Made by a program: the position numbers and the translations under genes | Origin: Dyadobacter sp. CY312 | GTDB lineage: Bacteria; Bacteroidota; Bacteroidia; Cytophagales; Spirosomataceae | Assembly (NCBI RefSeq): GCF_021390535.1 | Contig: NZ_JAJUXG010000013.1 | Coordinates: 186,001-250,000 of the forward strand | DNA length: 64,000 bases | Direction of reading: 5' to 3' | Notes under the pieces: model-generated | Database searches by the model: none | Told to the model about the DNA's origin: nothing | The model's input: only the letters and a program-made list of their open reading frames with translations | Shown: in pieces, positions 17,282 to 26,227 of the stretch | Position numbering within the stretch: the first letter of the stretch is position 1 | How the letters are laid out: every line of letters starts with the position of its first letter

Positions 17282-18004
17282 ATGCTGAGAGCTGCAATAT
17301 TAGACGACGAAATACGGGGGAGCAAATTGCTGGTCCACAAACTTGCCGATTTTGAAAGCGAGTTGCAGGTCGTGGGTGTGTTCAATGAATCCACGCTGGC
17401 GGTAGATGCGATTTCCGCACTCCATATTGACGTCCTTTTTCTGGATGTGGAAATGCCCGGACTAAATGGATTTCAGTTTTTGGAACGTTTGGGAAGCTTT
17501 GATTTCGAAGTCATTTTCACTACTGCCTATGACAGCTATACGTTGAAAGCGCTGCGCTTAAGTGCGGTGGATTATCTGCTGAAACCCATCGACGAGGAAG
17601 ATCTGCAAACGGCAATGGTTCGTCTGAAAAAGCGGGTGAATGAAAAGACAGCATACAAAGTTGCAAAGCCGGAGAAGAAACCCAACAACCGCCTTGCTCT
17701 GCCAACAGCCGAAGGCGTGTACCTTATTGACAAGGCCAACATCATCAGGGTGGAAGCAATGAGTAATTACAGCGTTTTCATGCTGACGGATACCCGAAAA
17801 ATTGTGGTTTCGAAAACACTGAAAGAATTTGAGCCTGTTCTGGATGACACCCATTTCATGCGAATCAACAGGTCTGTGATCGTCAATCTTGACTTCGTTG
17901 TGAAATACCGCAAAGGTGATGGCGGGACTTTGGAACTATCCGACGGATCGGAAATAGAGGTTTCTTCTCAAAAAAAGGAAGCTTTGTTGGCAAGGCTGTT
18001 TTAA
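17282..18004 (+). CDS. LytR/AlgR-family (LytTR) response regulator
   Basis: The 240-residue protein has a receiver domain (1-118) with acidic pocket LDDE, phosphoacceptor Asp55 in VLFLDVEMPGLNG, Thr in FTTAYDSY and Lys in YLLKPID, followed by a LytTR DNA-binding domain (about 140-240) with IIRVEAMSNYSVFML and FMRINRSVIVNLDFV. An upstream TTG at 17261 is in frame, but the ATG at 17282 starts directly at the first receiver strand. It is the natural partner of the LytS-type kinases encoded on the opposite strand at 11-16 kb. LytTR proteins bind direct repeats; possible sites are the repeated elements at 16033 and 18403. Confidence 0.93.
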   Translation: MLRAAILDDEIRGSKLLVHKLADFESELQVVGVFNESTLAVDAISALHIDVLFLDVEMPGLNGFQFLERLGSFDFEVIFTTAYDSYTLKALRLSAVDYLLKPIDEEDLQTAMVRLKKRVNEKTAYKVAKPEKKPNNRLALPTAEGVYLIDKANIIRVEAMSNYSVFMLTDTRKIVVSKTLKEFEPVLDDTHFMRINRSVIVNLDFVVKYRKGDGGTLELSDGSEIEVSSQKKEALLARLF

Positions 18005-18039
18005 AGCGGTTCCGATAAACGTCGCCGGAAGGTCAAGAA

Positions 18040-18228
18040 CTATCTTTTGACAATCCTGCTCCTCACTATCATAATTATCGCAGCTACAAAGGTTATCAGA
18101 TAGACAATCCCTAACCCTACTTTCCTGAATCTGAATGTTTCAAAGTCGAACTCTCTGTATAGTCCGCTGCCTACAATTACAGCAATAATAACCATGATTA
18201 TCGGGAAGCCATTCTGTTTATTCTCCAT
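18040..18228 (-). CDS. Small two-helix membrane protein
   Basis: This 62-residue ORF starts with ATG 8 bp after an AAAGGA ribosome-binding-like sequence and encodes two hydrophobic segments, FPIIMVIIAVIVGSGLY and VGLGIVYLITFVAAIIMIV, ending in basic residues. The pattern fits a real inner-membrane microprotein. No homologue is recognised. It is convergent with the LytTR gene and separated by 35 bp. Confidence 0.6.
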   Translation of the reverse strand: MENKQNGFPIIMVIIAVIVGSGLYREFDFETFRFRKVGLGIVYLITFVAAIIMIVRSRIVKR

Positions 18229-18671
18229 ATCCTTTATGATTTTTAAGTAAGTAATTGTTGGGTTGAATACCCACGCAAAATACTACAATTTCCCATTTTT
18301 CGATGATTTGAAAAGCGTGTTGGCGTAAAGTAAGATGCTTCTTACCTGGGATTCTTTTGTTCGTTTGTGATAAAGTTTCTGCTTCAATCATACTAACACA
18401 CAGTTCACTAACTAAAATACCCCCTTCAATCATTGTCCCAAAAAGTGACTTGAAAGGTGCATAGATTTAAATCAATAATCAGTCTCTGATTGGCTGTGAC
18501 ACATTTTCAAATGCATTTGCAGCAAATTCAAATGACCCACGCAATCTAATAAACGTCCTTTGTAATCGTCGCGAACCAACAAGATAGCGGCCAGGCAGAG
18601 AGATCATGATACCATCGGCTAATGCTGTTACCAACGGCTCATTTATAACGCAACCAGGAAAAACAGTCATC
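18229..18671. other. Intergenic region upstream of the surface-protein operon
   Basis: About 440 bp without a supported gene. It holds the second copy of the short upstream element (18403-18438). It is the likely promoter region of the operon that starts at 18672. No clear TAnnTTTG box is seen close to the start. Confidence 0.5.
18403..18438 (+). repeat. Short repeated upstream element, copy 2
   Basis: GTTCACTAACTAAAA (18403-18417) is followed by CTTCAATCA-TTGTC, as at 16033. It lies about 235 bp before the barrel gene. Confidence 0.4.
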
Positions 18672-20351
18672 ATGGAAACTCGTTTTCTATTTCTCGGATT
18701 ATCATTCTTTGCGATTCAGGCAACTGCTCAGGATCTGACACAGATCGGAACCCAGAAACCAGTCACCGTCAGCGGTGCGATTGATGTTCGCGCGATCGGG
18801 TATAATTCAAAGGGAATTGCTCCCAGGAGAAGCCCCTTGTCATGGGTTGTATCGGGCAGTCCAACGATTGCTCTTTACGGAATCCGCATCCCCATTTCTT
18901 TTACATTCACTGAACAGGAAAGGTCTTTCAGCCAACCATTTAATCAGTTCGGACTCAGCCCGACTTACAAATGGATCACGGTACACGGCGGATACCGCAA
19001 CATCAGCTTTTCGCCGTATACCCTTGCAGGTCATACGATGTTAGGTGGAGGTGTTGAGTTAAGCCCTGGTAAATTACGATTCGGGCTGATGACCGGCAGA
19101 CTAAACCGCGCCACGACGGTAGACACCACAACCGGAGCTATGCGACCTTACAGCTTTTCGAGATATGGCACTGCGGTGAAAGTCGGCTACGGAACGGAAG
19201 CCAGTTTTATCGATCTGAGTTTTTTACAAGCAAAGGATCGTGAAAAGGACTTTGGCATTGATCGTGACTCAGCGCGTATCAGACCGTCCGCCAATTCGGT
19301 GCTTGGTAGCAGTTTCAAAGTCAGCTTTTTAAAGAAATTTGAAGTATTCGGAGATGGTGGTATCAGCGTTTACACCAGGGACAGTCAGTCGGATCTGGTG
19401 GTTGAAATTGATTCAACGCGAAAATTTATAAAAAGCATTTCTGACATTCTGAAAGTCAACGGTACAACGGAATATTACGTAGCATACAACGGAGGCGTTG
19501 GTTACACGAGCAAGCACTTTTCCCTGAAACTCATTTATAAATATGTCGATCCAAATTTTCAGTCGATGGGCGCGTATTTTTTTCAGGATGATTTAAGAAA
19601 CATTACCCTGAATCCTTCATTTAACGCCCTAAATGGAAAATTGCGGTTTGCAGGAAGTTTCGGGATTCAGAAGGACAATGTAAAAAAACAAAAGGCCGCG
19701 ACAACGAGCCGGATCATTGGGCTGGCCAATCTTTCATGGGACATTACAGACAGATTGGGACTGGATGCCAATTATGCCAATTATACTTCCAATGCTGAAC
19801 CCACGGTCACCATGGTCGAAAACAGGTATCTGCTCGCACAAACCAATAGTAACGTTTCGGTAACGCCACGACTGATTTTGCCCGGAAAAACGATGGCGCA
19901 GGTTGTAATTCTGTCGTATAACCTGAGTAGTCTGAAAGATCTCAATAAGGATACCTTGCAAGCAGCCAACATTTTATCACAGGTTGTGTTTCTGAACCAT
20001 AATCTCACGCTTAACAGCCTTGGCCTGACCATCAGCTCAGGACTAAACTACACCTCCAACGAACTCGCAATTGGTACCATCAAAAATTACAGTGCCAACC
20101 TGGGTTTTTCAAAGTCATTTTTAAAGAACAAACTGGCGCTCAGCAGCAGCAACAGTTACATCGTTACCAAACCCATGCAGGGAAACGGACGAATATGGAA
20201 CCTGGGTGGAAATCTGGCCTACATGCCCGCCAAAGGCCACCGGTTCGCGCTCAGGGTGAATGCAATGGATAACAGCTTGACATATTCCGACAGGGAGCCG
20301 ATAAAATACTCTGAGTTAACGGGTGAACTGGGTTACACTTTCAATTTCTGA
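18672..20351 (+). CDS. Outer-membrane beta-barrel protein, uncharacterised
   Basis: This 559-residue protein has a cleavable signal (METRFLFLGLSFFAIQATAQ) and a long series of amphipathic strands with aromatic girdles, ending in a typical barrel C-terminus (GELGYTFNF). There is no TonB plug, no carboxypeptidase-like domain and no OmpA domain. The ATG at 18672 is chosen because the signal peptide begins there; the in-frame codons back to 18606 are hydrophilic. It is the first gene of a same-strand run of five exported proteins and is followed by a 1956-residue protein after 4 bp. It could be an anchor, channel or export partner for that protein; this is inferred from the arrangement. Confidence 0.75.
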   Translation: METRFLFLGLSFFAIQATAQDLTQIGTQKPVTVSGAIDVRAIGYNSKGIAPRRSPLSWVVSGSPTIALYGIRIPISFTFTEQERSFSQPFNQFGLSPTYKWITVHGGYRNISFSPYTLAGHTMLGGGVELSPGKLRFGLMTGRLNRATTVDTTTGAMRPYSFSRYGTAVKVGYGTEASFIDLSFLQAKDREKDFGIDRDSARIRPSANSVLGSSFKVSFLKKFEVFGDGGISVYTRDSQSDLVVEIDSTRKFIKSISDILKVNGTTEYYVAYNGGVGYTSKHFSLKLIYKYVDPNFQSMGAYFFQDDLRNITLNPSFNALNGKLRFAGSFGIQKDNVKKQKAATTSRIIGLANLSWDITDRLGLDANYANYTSNAEPTVTMVENRYLLAQTNSNVSVTPRLILPGKTMAQVVILSYNLSSLKDLNKDTLQAANILSQVVFLNHNLTLNSLGLTISSGLNYTSNELAIGTIKNYSANLGFSKSFLKNKLALSSSNSYIVTKPMQGNGRIWNLGGNLAYMPAKGHRFALRVNAMDNSLTYSDREPIKYSELTGELGYTFNF

Positions 20352-20355
20352 TATT

Positions 20356-23300
20356 ATGAAAAGGCTTATATTTTACATTCTGTTTTTATTTGGCTGTTTG
20401 GAAGGAAAAGCTCAGAACACCTCCATCCGGCTGACGCTCAACGTGCTCCCTCCCTACTCCACCAGCCTCACCGACTATCGCCCGTCGCCATCCGGCCCGG
20501 GCAAGATGATTGTGACTGTACAGAACCTCGGCCAGCAACAACAGCGTATTTACATCCGTGCAGAAGTTCGGGGAGAAGACAACGGCGTCCGTATTTACAC
20601 CAGTCCGGATTACGTACCAGCTACACCAATTGTATTAAATCCCCTTGAAACCCGGCAGCTTTTTCCGGACGAGATCATGGACATCTATGATCCGAACAGA
20701 CTCGTTTACATTGGTACGGATCAGCGACAAATCAAAAACTCCGATCGTGTTCCCGAAGGAATGTATTCCATTTGTGTACGCGCTTATGATCACACACCGG
20801 GGCGCACAAACGTTCCTGTTTCCATGGCCAATCCTGCCGGTTGTACCACCATTTTCATGCGAAATACAGAGCCTCCCATATTGATCCAACCTTTTCAGGA
20901 TGCGGAGGTGAAGGCGTTTCAACCACAGAACGTTATTTTTTCCTGGACACAACCTGCCGGCTCCGACCTGAGCACCCGTTACAGACTAAGAATTGTAGAA
21001 ATGTTTGAAGGAGACGGACGACGTATAGACCCGAACGTGATATACGAAGCATCCGGATCACCGATTTTTGATCAGGAAATTGTGGGCAGTGTATATGTTT
21101 ACGGACCGTCGGATCACGCGCTTGTTCTTGGTCGCCGTTATGCCTGGGCGGTGTCCGCGGTGGATCCAAGCAGCAAAACAGCTTTCCGGAACAATGGCCG
21201 AAGTGAAGTAAGGGCATTTACCTACAAACCTTTTCTACCAGGCCAAATTGCCACGGTTCCTTTGTTGAAAAAAGAAGAAAAACCTAAGAAAGGAGGGCGC
21301 ATAGCGTTGTCTGACGTCAGATTTACCCGGGATACGCAAATTCGGGATCTTGTCATCAATAAATTTAAAGGAAAGCTGGTGTGGGCTTTCAGAAAATCGG
21401 AGGCTGGTTTCGTACCGACACCTCCACCCGCCGCTGTGAAAGAACCCGATTTCCCGAGTGAATCAGGAGCTGGAATCGGCAATGTTAATTTCAAAGCATT
21501 TGAGCTTGCATCTGCGGTTCAGGCACGAGCGTCCAATGTGGTGAGCAAGGCTGCGGGCAAAGAAAATGGTACTCAGAACAATTCTGCCAATAATAGTTCA
21601 AATGCCGTGTATGCGCTGGGCGGTGGTGCTACCACAATGCGTACGGTTTCTATTACGCTGGCAAGTCGCGCAAAAACAGATATAGTGAACATGCTCACGC
21701 AGCGCCAGCGTCAGCAGGAAAAAATCCTTTCACTTGCTGATGAAAAACGTTATCCTTTATCACAAACGAAAATCAGCGTTTATCTGAGAAAGAAATCAAA
21801 ATCCGGAAAGCCAGCTCAGGCTGCTCCGATGATTTTCTGGACTGATGGAAAGAAGGTGCAGGATGAAATTTTGTTGGGACAAACCAATACCAATAGCGCC
21901 GGTGAATTTGAGCTGAATTACATGGATCATATTCCGGACGGATACGACGTGTATCTGAAAATCGAAAACCGTTATTTTGAATTTGCAGATTACGATATTC
22001 CGTTGGTTGCGGGTCAGGATGGCACATATGATTTCGGTGAATTGGTCGGACTCGCCAAAACTTTCCGCTTGCGTGTGAAGGTAACAAACGAAGAAGGATC
22101 AGAACTCGAACTGCCGAAAGTGAGGCTTGAACGTACCGCCGGATTTTATAACGGTGCTTCCACAAATCAGAATCTCTTACACGAAGTGATGAAGGATAGC
22201 ATCACGGGGCAGCCAGCGGAAGTTGTTGCCATGGGGAAAAGTGGTTCTTTCTGGCCCAGATTGTTTTACAGTCAGGGATTTGCAGATTCGTATTCTGTGG
22301 TGATTGAAGGAGAAGGAATTAACAAAACAGTTCATAATCTGAATCTGATCGACTTGTCAAATGTGGGTCCTAATCTCTCGGAGTCTGATCAGGTTGTTTT
22401 TCTTGAAAAAAGTTTTGTAGCCAATGTATCACTGCCCGTCGTAGAAGGCCGTGTACTCACCAAAAATGGTGAAGTGCCCGTAGCAGGCGCGGTGGTAACG
22501 ATTCGAAAAAAAGGAAGCCGTACCGGTGAATCGACCAGACTGTCTAATGGTATGATCGGAGTTACTTATAATCTAAATGACAGATCAGCTGTAACAGACA
22601 GCCTCGGCAAATTCAAAGTTGAAAACATTCCGTTAAACCCGGAAGCCGTCGAGGTCATGGTTAACTTTAAAGGAAAGCAGACGATCCACGACAAAGACCT
22701 ATATCTGTCGCAGCGCGGTGTACGCGAAAATATTGATCCGTTGTTTATCAATGCCGAGCTGATCACGGTTGTAGGTAAAGTGGTGGATGTAAACGGAGAG
22801 CCGCTTGCCGATGCATCGCTCAACTGGAAAAGTGGCGGTAAAGCATTTTATAGTGAAGGAGATGGCAGTTTTACGGGTAGTCAAACCGAAGGGAAACATA
22901 CGCTTATCGCCCGCAAACCTGGTTTCCGTGATACGGAGTATGTGGTGGAGCTAAAAGCTGAATCCAAACAAAAAGGATCTGCGGTATCAAATACTTCTGC
23001 CACCTCAGTCAACGCTGCCGTGGGCAAATGGACACAGTCGACCAGTACGGCACAGCTGAACTTCAACGGAACCGGCATTTATGCGGGACAAAAGATTACC
23101 CCTAAAAAACCAGAAACGCCTGCACCTCCAAAACCAGGCGCTCAAAATCAGTTCAGGAATATTGCTTCAACAAGCGCATCGGCTACACTTACAACAGCTG
23201 CTCAAAACTACTTTGATGTATTCTCGGACGGAATGGCTTCTTCGTCTATTTCATCCGGTCATGTGATCGTGATGAGTAAGTTTTTCGTGAAAGCGCTGGT

Positions 23301-26226
23301 TAAAGATGCAGCTACGGGCAAGCCGATTGCCGGCGCAAATGCATCGGCAGAAGGCGGAGAGAAGATTTCCGTTACCAATGCATCTGGTGTTGCCATTGTA
23401 GAAGACGTTGCGGGTGGAAATGCAGCCATCGTTGTAAGCGGACCGGAAGGTTCTTTCTACGAAACCCGAAAAGCCGAAGTTATTCTGGAAGCTTCAAAGG
23501 ATACGCTCTCGGTGGAAGTAAGCCTGAAAGCGGGATCCAAAGCAACCGGTTTGGTAAAACAGGGCAATTCGCCGGTAGCTGATGCAGTAGTGGCCGTGGA
23601 AGGCATGGAGCACATTTATGCCAAAACCGACCAGCAAGGCAAATATTCGCTTTCCGGCATTCCTGTTGGAGAATACACGCTCATTGCCAGCAAGGAAGGT
23701 TTGCTTGCCGGAGAAAAGTCGCAGCAATTTAAGGCGAATGAAGCATACCCAATTGATTTTACACTGACCGATCCCGGTTTCAACGCATCCAAACTTCTGG
23801 GTTTCAAACTTGTGTTGCATCGTTCAAAACAAGGTCCCGGCGCCAACGAGTTTATTATATCGGGTGAGCTGAAAGACTTGCCTGATAATCCGATTTTCAA
23901 AAAAGCGGGTAATGCAGGTCAAACACTTCGTTTCACGGACAAAACAATCATTAAGGAGGGCAACAGCATTTATCCAAAAGGAGGAGAACTGGTTACAGAT
24001 GTTTCCGAAATCAAACTAAAAGTATTTGATTATCTGGTTATTAAATTAAAAAATCAGGGCGGTCTTCGGGTACGTCCAACTTCCCCAAACAACCGTACGG
24101 AAGGCGAAATCGCCGGTGAAGCGGAAATTGATTGGGGGGCGACTTTCTCAGCTATCTCGGGTATAACCTTACCTTCTATACCGGTTAAAATAAAAACCGG
24201 CAATGCCGACAACATCATCGCGCCAATCACCAGCGCCGGTACTGCATCACTCACATCACTTGGAATAACAGGACCCGCCGAAGGTTGGAGTTTGTACGGC
24301 ATAAAGGTGATTCCTGATCTCCCGGGCTGCACCATTGACAAAGAAGGGTTAAACCTGAAAGGTAAAGTCAAGATTGATAACGTGCCCATCCTGAGCAATC
24401 AGGAGTTGAAACTGGAACGTTTTGTGATTAGTAAACGGGGTGAGATCAAAGATGTGAGCGTTAATCTGAACCCGCAGCCTACGCTAACTTTAATTACCTG
24501 GAAGCTGAAACTAAGCGGAGTGAGCATCAACCAGTACGGCCTCAAATTAAACGGGGAAATGGAAATGCCGATCCCGTCGTCCGATGTGGCAAAAATTGCG
24601 GTGAAGGAACTGGGTATCAATGGCGAACAGCTTACAGGCGGGACGTTCCTGCTCCCTTCAACTGGCGTGGACATTTTCGGTCAGGTGAAATTCCAAACCA
24701 CAGCAGGTAAGGATTTTACGATTCAGAAAATATCCGGAAGTACGCATTACCGCTTCATTGGCGCCGGTACGATCAACCTGCCGAAATGGATTAATCAGCG
24801 TATTGTGCTCGACCATTTCAGTGTAGCCACAAACGGCGATTTCTCGGTTGTTGCCGAAACGGATGTCGAAGTGGATTTCGCCGGCATGGCCAAATTGGGC
24901 ATTACAAAATTCGGTTTTGCATCCAATGTTTCTCAAATCACAGTCGGCGGAAAATTCAGGTTGAACATCCCCATGTTTGGCATCGGGGCAGACGGAACAC
25001 TTTATTTCAGAAAAGGCCAGGCGCCACGGATTGATGAACTGGGGATTAACTTCAATCTGGCATCCGCAATTGCATTGGAAGCGAAACTCAAACTCAATGA
25101 TACTGAATTCAGAGGCAAAGGTGCCATGAAACTGGCGGGTATTCCTGGCGTCGGTCTCGAATTCTGGTATGAGAAAAAGAATCGTCTTCAAACCATAAAT
25201 GGCGGATCGCAAGGAAATTCCGGTATCCGCGTTGGTGCCAAGTTTGATGCCAAAGTGGTGATTCCTATTGGTTTGGTAAAACTAGATGGGCTAACCGGTG
25301 GATTTGATTTCGATTTTGCTGAGAATATTTACAGCATCAATGCAGGCGGGCGAATCACTATTGCGCCAGATCCTTATGGTGTGGTTGCGCTGGATCCGAT
25401 CGCCATTAAAATCACCTCTGCACCAGGCGGGCCAATCTTCGAAGGAAATGCGGGCGTGAAAGTACTTGATGCGTGGACGCTGGGCTCAGCTACGATGAAA
25501 CTGGATTTTAACAAAAAACAATTCTTCATCGACGGCGAATTCGGCGCAGGATTTAGTCTGATGAAAGGAATAGATGTAGAAAGTAAATCTGGTGTTCACC
25601 TCGAACTTTACACAGGTACAGGAAGCAATTACTGGTTTGTAGCTGGTTATTCCAAAACCCGTATTTTAGGAATATTCGACACCGGCGTTACAATTGCAGC
25701 CGGATGGAACGTGCCGAAAAGTACACATACTTCACTGAGCGGAATTCCTGATTATGCGCTTACCAACGGAAGGCTTTATGGCGGATATTTCGGAACACAT
25801 TCGTCGATTGACCTGGGTCCTTATACGGCTCGGTTAGGACCAGCCAGCGCATCGGCCTGGTATAAAAATAGCGGAATGTGCGAGGTCTATGCCAACTTTA
25901 AATCCAACAGTTATGGATTAAAAATAGCCTCAGATTGGCGTGCCGGAGCCAGAGTGTCAATCTCACCTTTTGGAGACATTGCATCTGCTGATGTACGATT
26001 TGCGGGAGGACTGGAAGGTTATTATGGCAGTAACAGATGGGGTATCGAAGGTAATCTTTCGGGAACGATACGTGGGCATATTGGATGTGACGGCGGCTGT
26101 AACTTCTTTGCTTTTGCATGGCCAATACCGGTGCCCTGCGGTTTCAAGATTTGCGCCAGCGGTGCAGCTCGTGTTGCTTACAGTTCCACAAATGGTTTGA
26201 GTTTATCACTAAAACTTTCCGAGTAA
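20356..26226 (+). CDS. Giant secreted multidomain protein (1956 residues)
   Basis: The protein has a signal peptide (1-20, ending LEGKAQ). Residues about 20-180 form an N-terminal beta domain with many proline and aromatic residues, about 190-290 an Ig/fibronectin-like domain (SWTQPAGSDLSTRYRLRIVE), and about 450-620 a possible adaptor region. Three or four carboxypeptidase-regulatory-like domains follow (EGRVLTKNGEVPVAGAVV, VGKVVDVNGEPLADASL, FVKALVKDAATGKPIAGANA, TGLVKQGNSPVADAVVAV). The C-terminal 750 residues are a strand-rich region with no recognised family, ending in a Cys-rich stretch (IGCDGGCNFFAFAWPIPVPC). There is no T9SS sorting domain at the C-terminus. It is 4 bp from the barrel gene and 1 bp from the next one. 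Function unknown; a surface-exposed scaffold or adhesin is plausible. Confidence 0.8.
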   Translation: MKRLIFYILFLFGCLEGKAQNTSIRLTLNVLPPYSTSLTDYRPSPSGPGKMIVTVQNLGQQQQRIYIRAEVRGEDNGVRIYTSPDYVPATPIVLNPLETRQLFPDEIMDIYDPNRLVYIGTDQRQIKNSDRVPEGMYSICVRAYDHTPGRTNVPVSMANPAGCTTIFMRNTEPPILIQPFQDAEVKAFQPQNVIFSWTQPAGSDLSTRYRLRIVEMFEGDGRRIDPNVIYEASGSPIFDQEIVGSVYVYGPSDHALVLGRRYAWAVSAVDPSSKTAFRNNGRSEVRAFTYKPFLPGQIATVPLLKKEEKPKKGGRIALSDVRFTRDTQIRDLVINKFKGKLVWAFRKSEAGFVPTPPPAAVKEPDFPSESGAGIGNVNFKAFELASAVQARASNVVSKAAGKENGTQNNSANNSSNAVYALGGGATTMRTVSITLASRAKTDIVNMLTQRQRQQEKILSLADEKRYPLSQTKISVYLRKKSKSGKPAQAAPMIFWTDGKKVQDEILLGQTNTNSAGEFELNYMDHIPDGYDVYLKIENRYFEFADYDIPLVAGQDGTYDFGELVGLAKTFRLRVKVTNEEGSELELPKVRLERTAGFYNGASTNQNLLHEVMKDSITGQPAEVVAMGKSGSFWPRLFYSQGFADSYSVVIEGEGINKTVHNLNLIDLSNVGPNLSESDQVVFLEKSFVANVSLPVVEGRVLTKNGEVPVAGAVVTIRKKGSRTGESTRLSNGMIGVTYNLNDRSAVTDSLGKFKVENIPLNPEAVEVMVNFKGKQTIHDKDLYLSQRGVRENIDPLFINAELITVVGKVVDVNGEPLADASLNWKSGGKAFYSEGDGSFTGSQTEGKHTLIARKPGFRDTEYVVELKAESKQKGSAVSNTSATSVNAAVGKWTQSTSTAQLNFNGTGIYAGQKITPKKPETPAPPKPGAQNQFRNIASTSASATLTTAAQNYFDVFSDGMASSSISSGHVIVMSKFFVKALVKDAATGKPIAGANASAEGGEKISVTNASGVAIVEDVAGGNAAIVVSGPEGSFYETRKAEVILEASKDTLSVEVSLKAGSKATGLVKQGNSPVADAVVAVEGMEHIYAKTDQQGKYSLSGIPVGEYTLIASKEGLLAGEKSQQFKANEAYPIDFTLTDPGFNASKLLGFKLVLHRSKQGPGANEFIISGELKDLPDNPIFKKAGNAGQTLRFTDKTIIKEGNSIYPKGGELVTDVSEIKLKVFDYLVIKLKNQGGLRVRPTSPNNRTEGEIAGEAEIDWGATFSAISGITLPSIPVKIKTGNADNIIAPITSAGTASLTSLGITGPAEGWSLYGIKVIPDLPGCTIDKEGLNLKGKVKIDNVPILSNQELKLERFVISKRGEIKDVSVNLNPQPTLTLITWKLKLSGVSINQYGLKLNGEMEMPIPSSDVAKIAVKELGINGEQLTGGTFLLPSTGVDIFGQVKFQTTAGKDFTIQKISGSTHYRFIGAGTINLPKWINQRIVLDHFSVATNGDFSVVAETDVEVDFAGMAKLGITKFGFASNVSQITVGGKFRLNIPMFGIGADGTLYFRKGQAPRIDELGINFNLASAIALEAKLKLNDTEFRGKGAMKLAGIPGVGLEFWYEKKNRLQTINGGSQGNSGIRVGAKFDAKVVIPIGLVKLDGLTGGFDFDFAENIYSINAGGRITIAPDPYGVVALDPIAIKITSAPGGPIFEGNAGVKVLDAWTLGSATMKLDFNKKQFFIDGEFGAGFSLMKGIDVESKSGVHLELYTGTGSNYWFVAGYSKTRILGIFDTGVTIAAGWNVPKSTHTSLSGIPDYALTNGRLYGGYFGTHSSIDLGPYTARLGPASASAWYKNSGMCEVYANFKSNSYGLKIASDWRAGARVSISPFGDIASADVRFAGGLEGYYGSNRWGIEGNLSGTIRGHIGCDGGCNFFAFAWPIPVPCGFKICASGAARVAYSSTNGLSLSLKLSE

Positions 26227-26227
26227 A

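Noticed and set aside
16878..17297. 139-codon minus-strand frame
   Set aside because: Its middle is the translation of the GC-rich inverted repeat and the rest has no protein-like pattern.
18218..18433. 71-codon minus-strand frame upstream of the small membrane protein
   Set aside because: No protein-like pattern; it covers the repeated upstream element and the promoter region.
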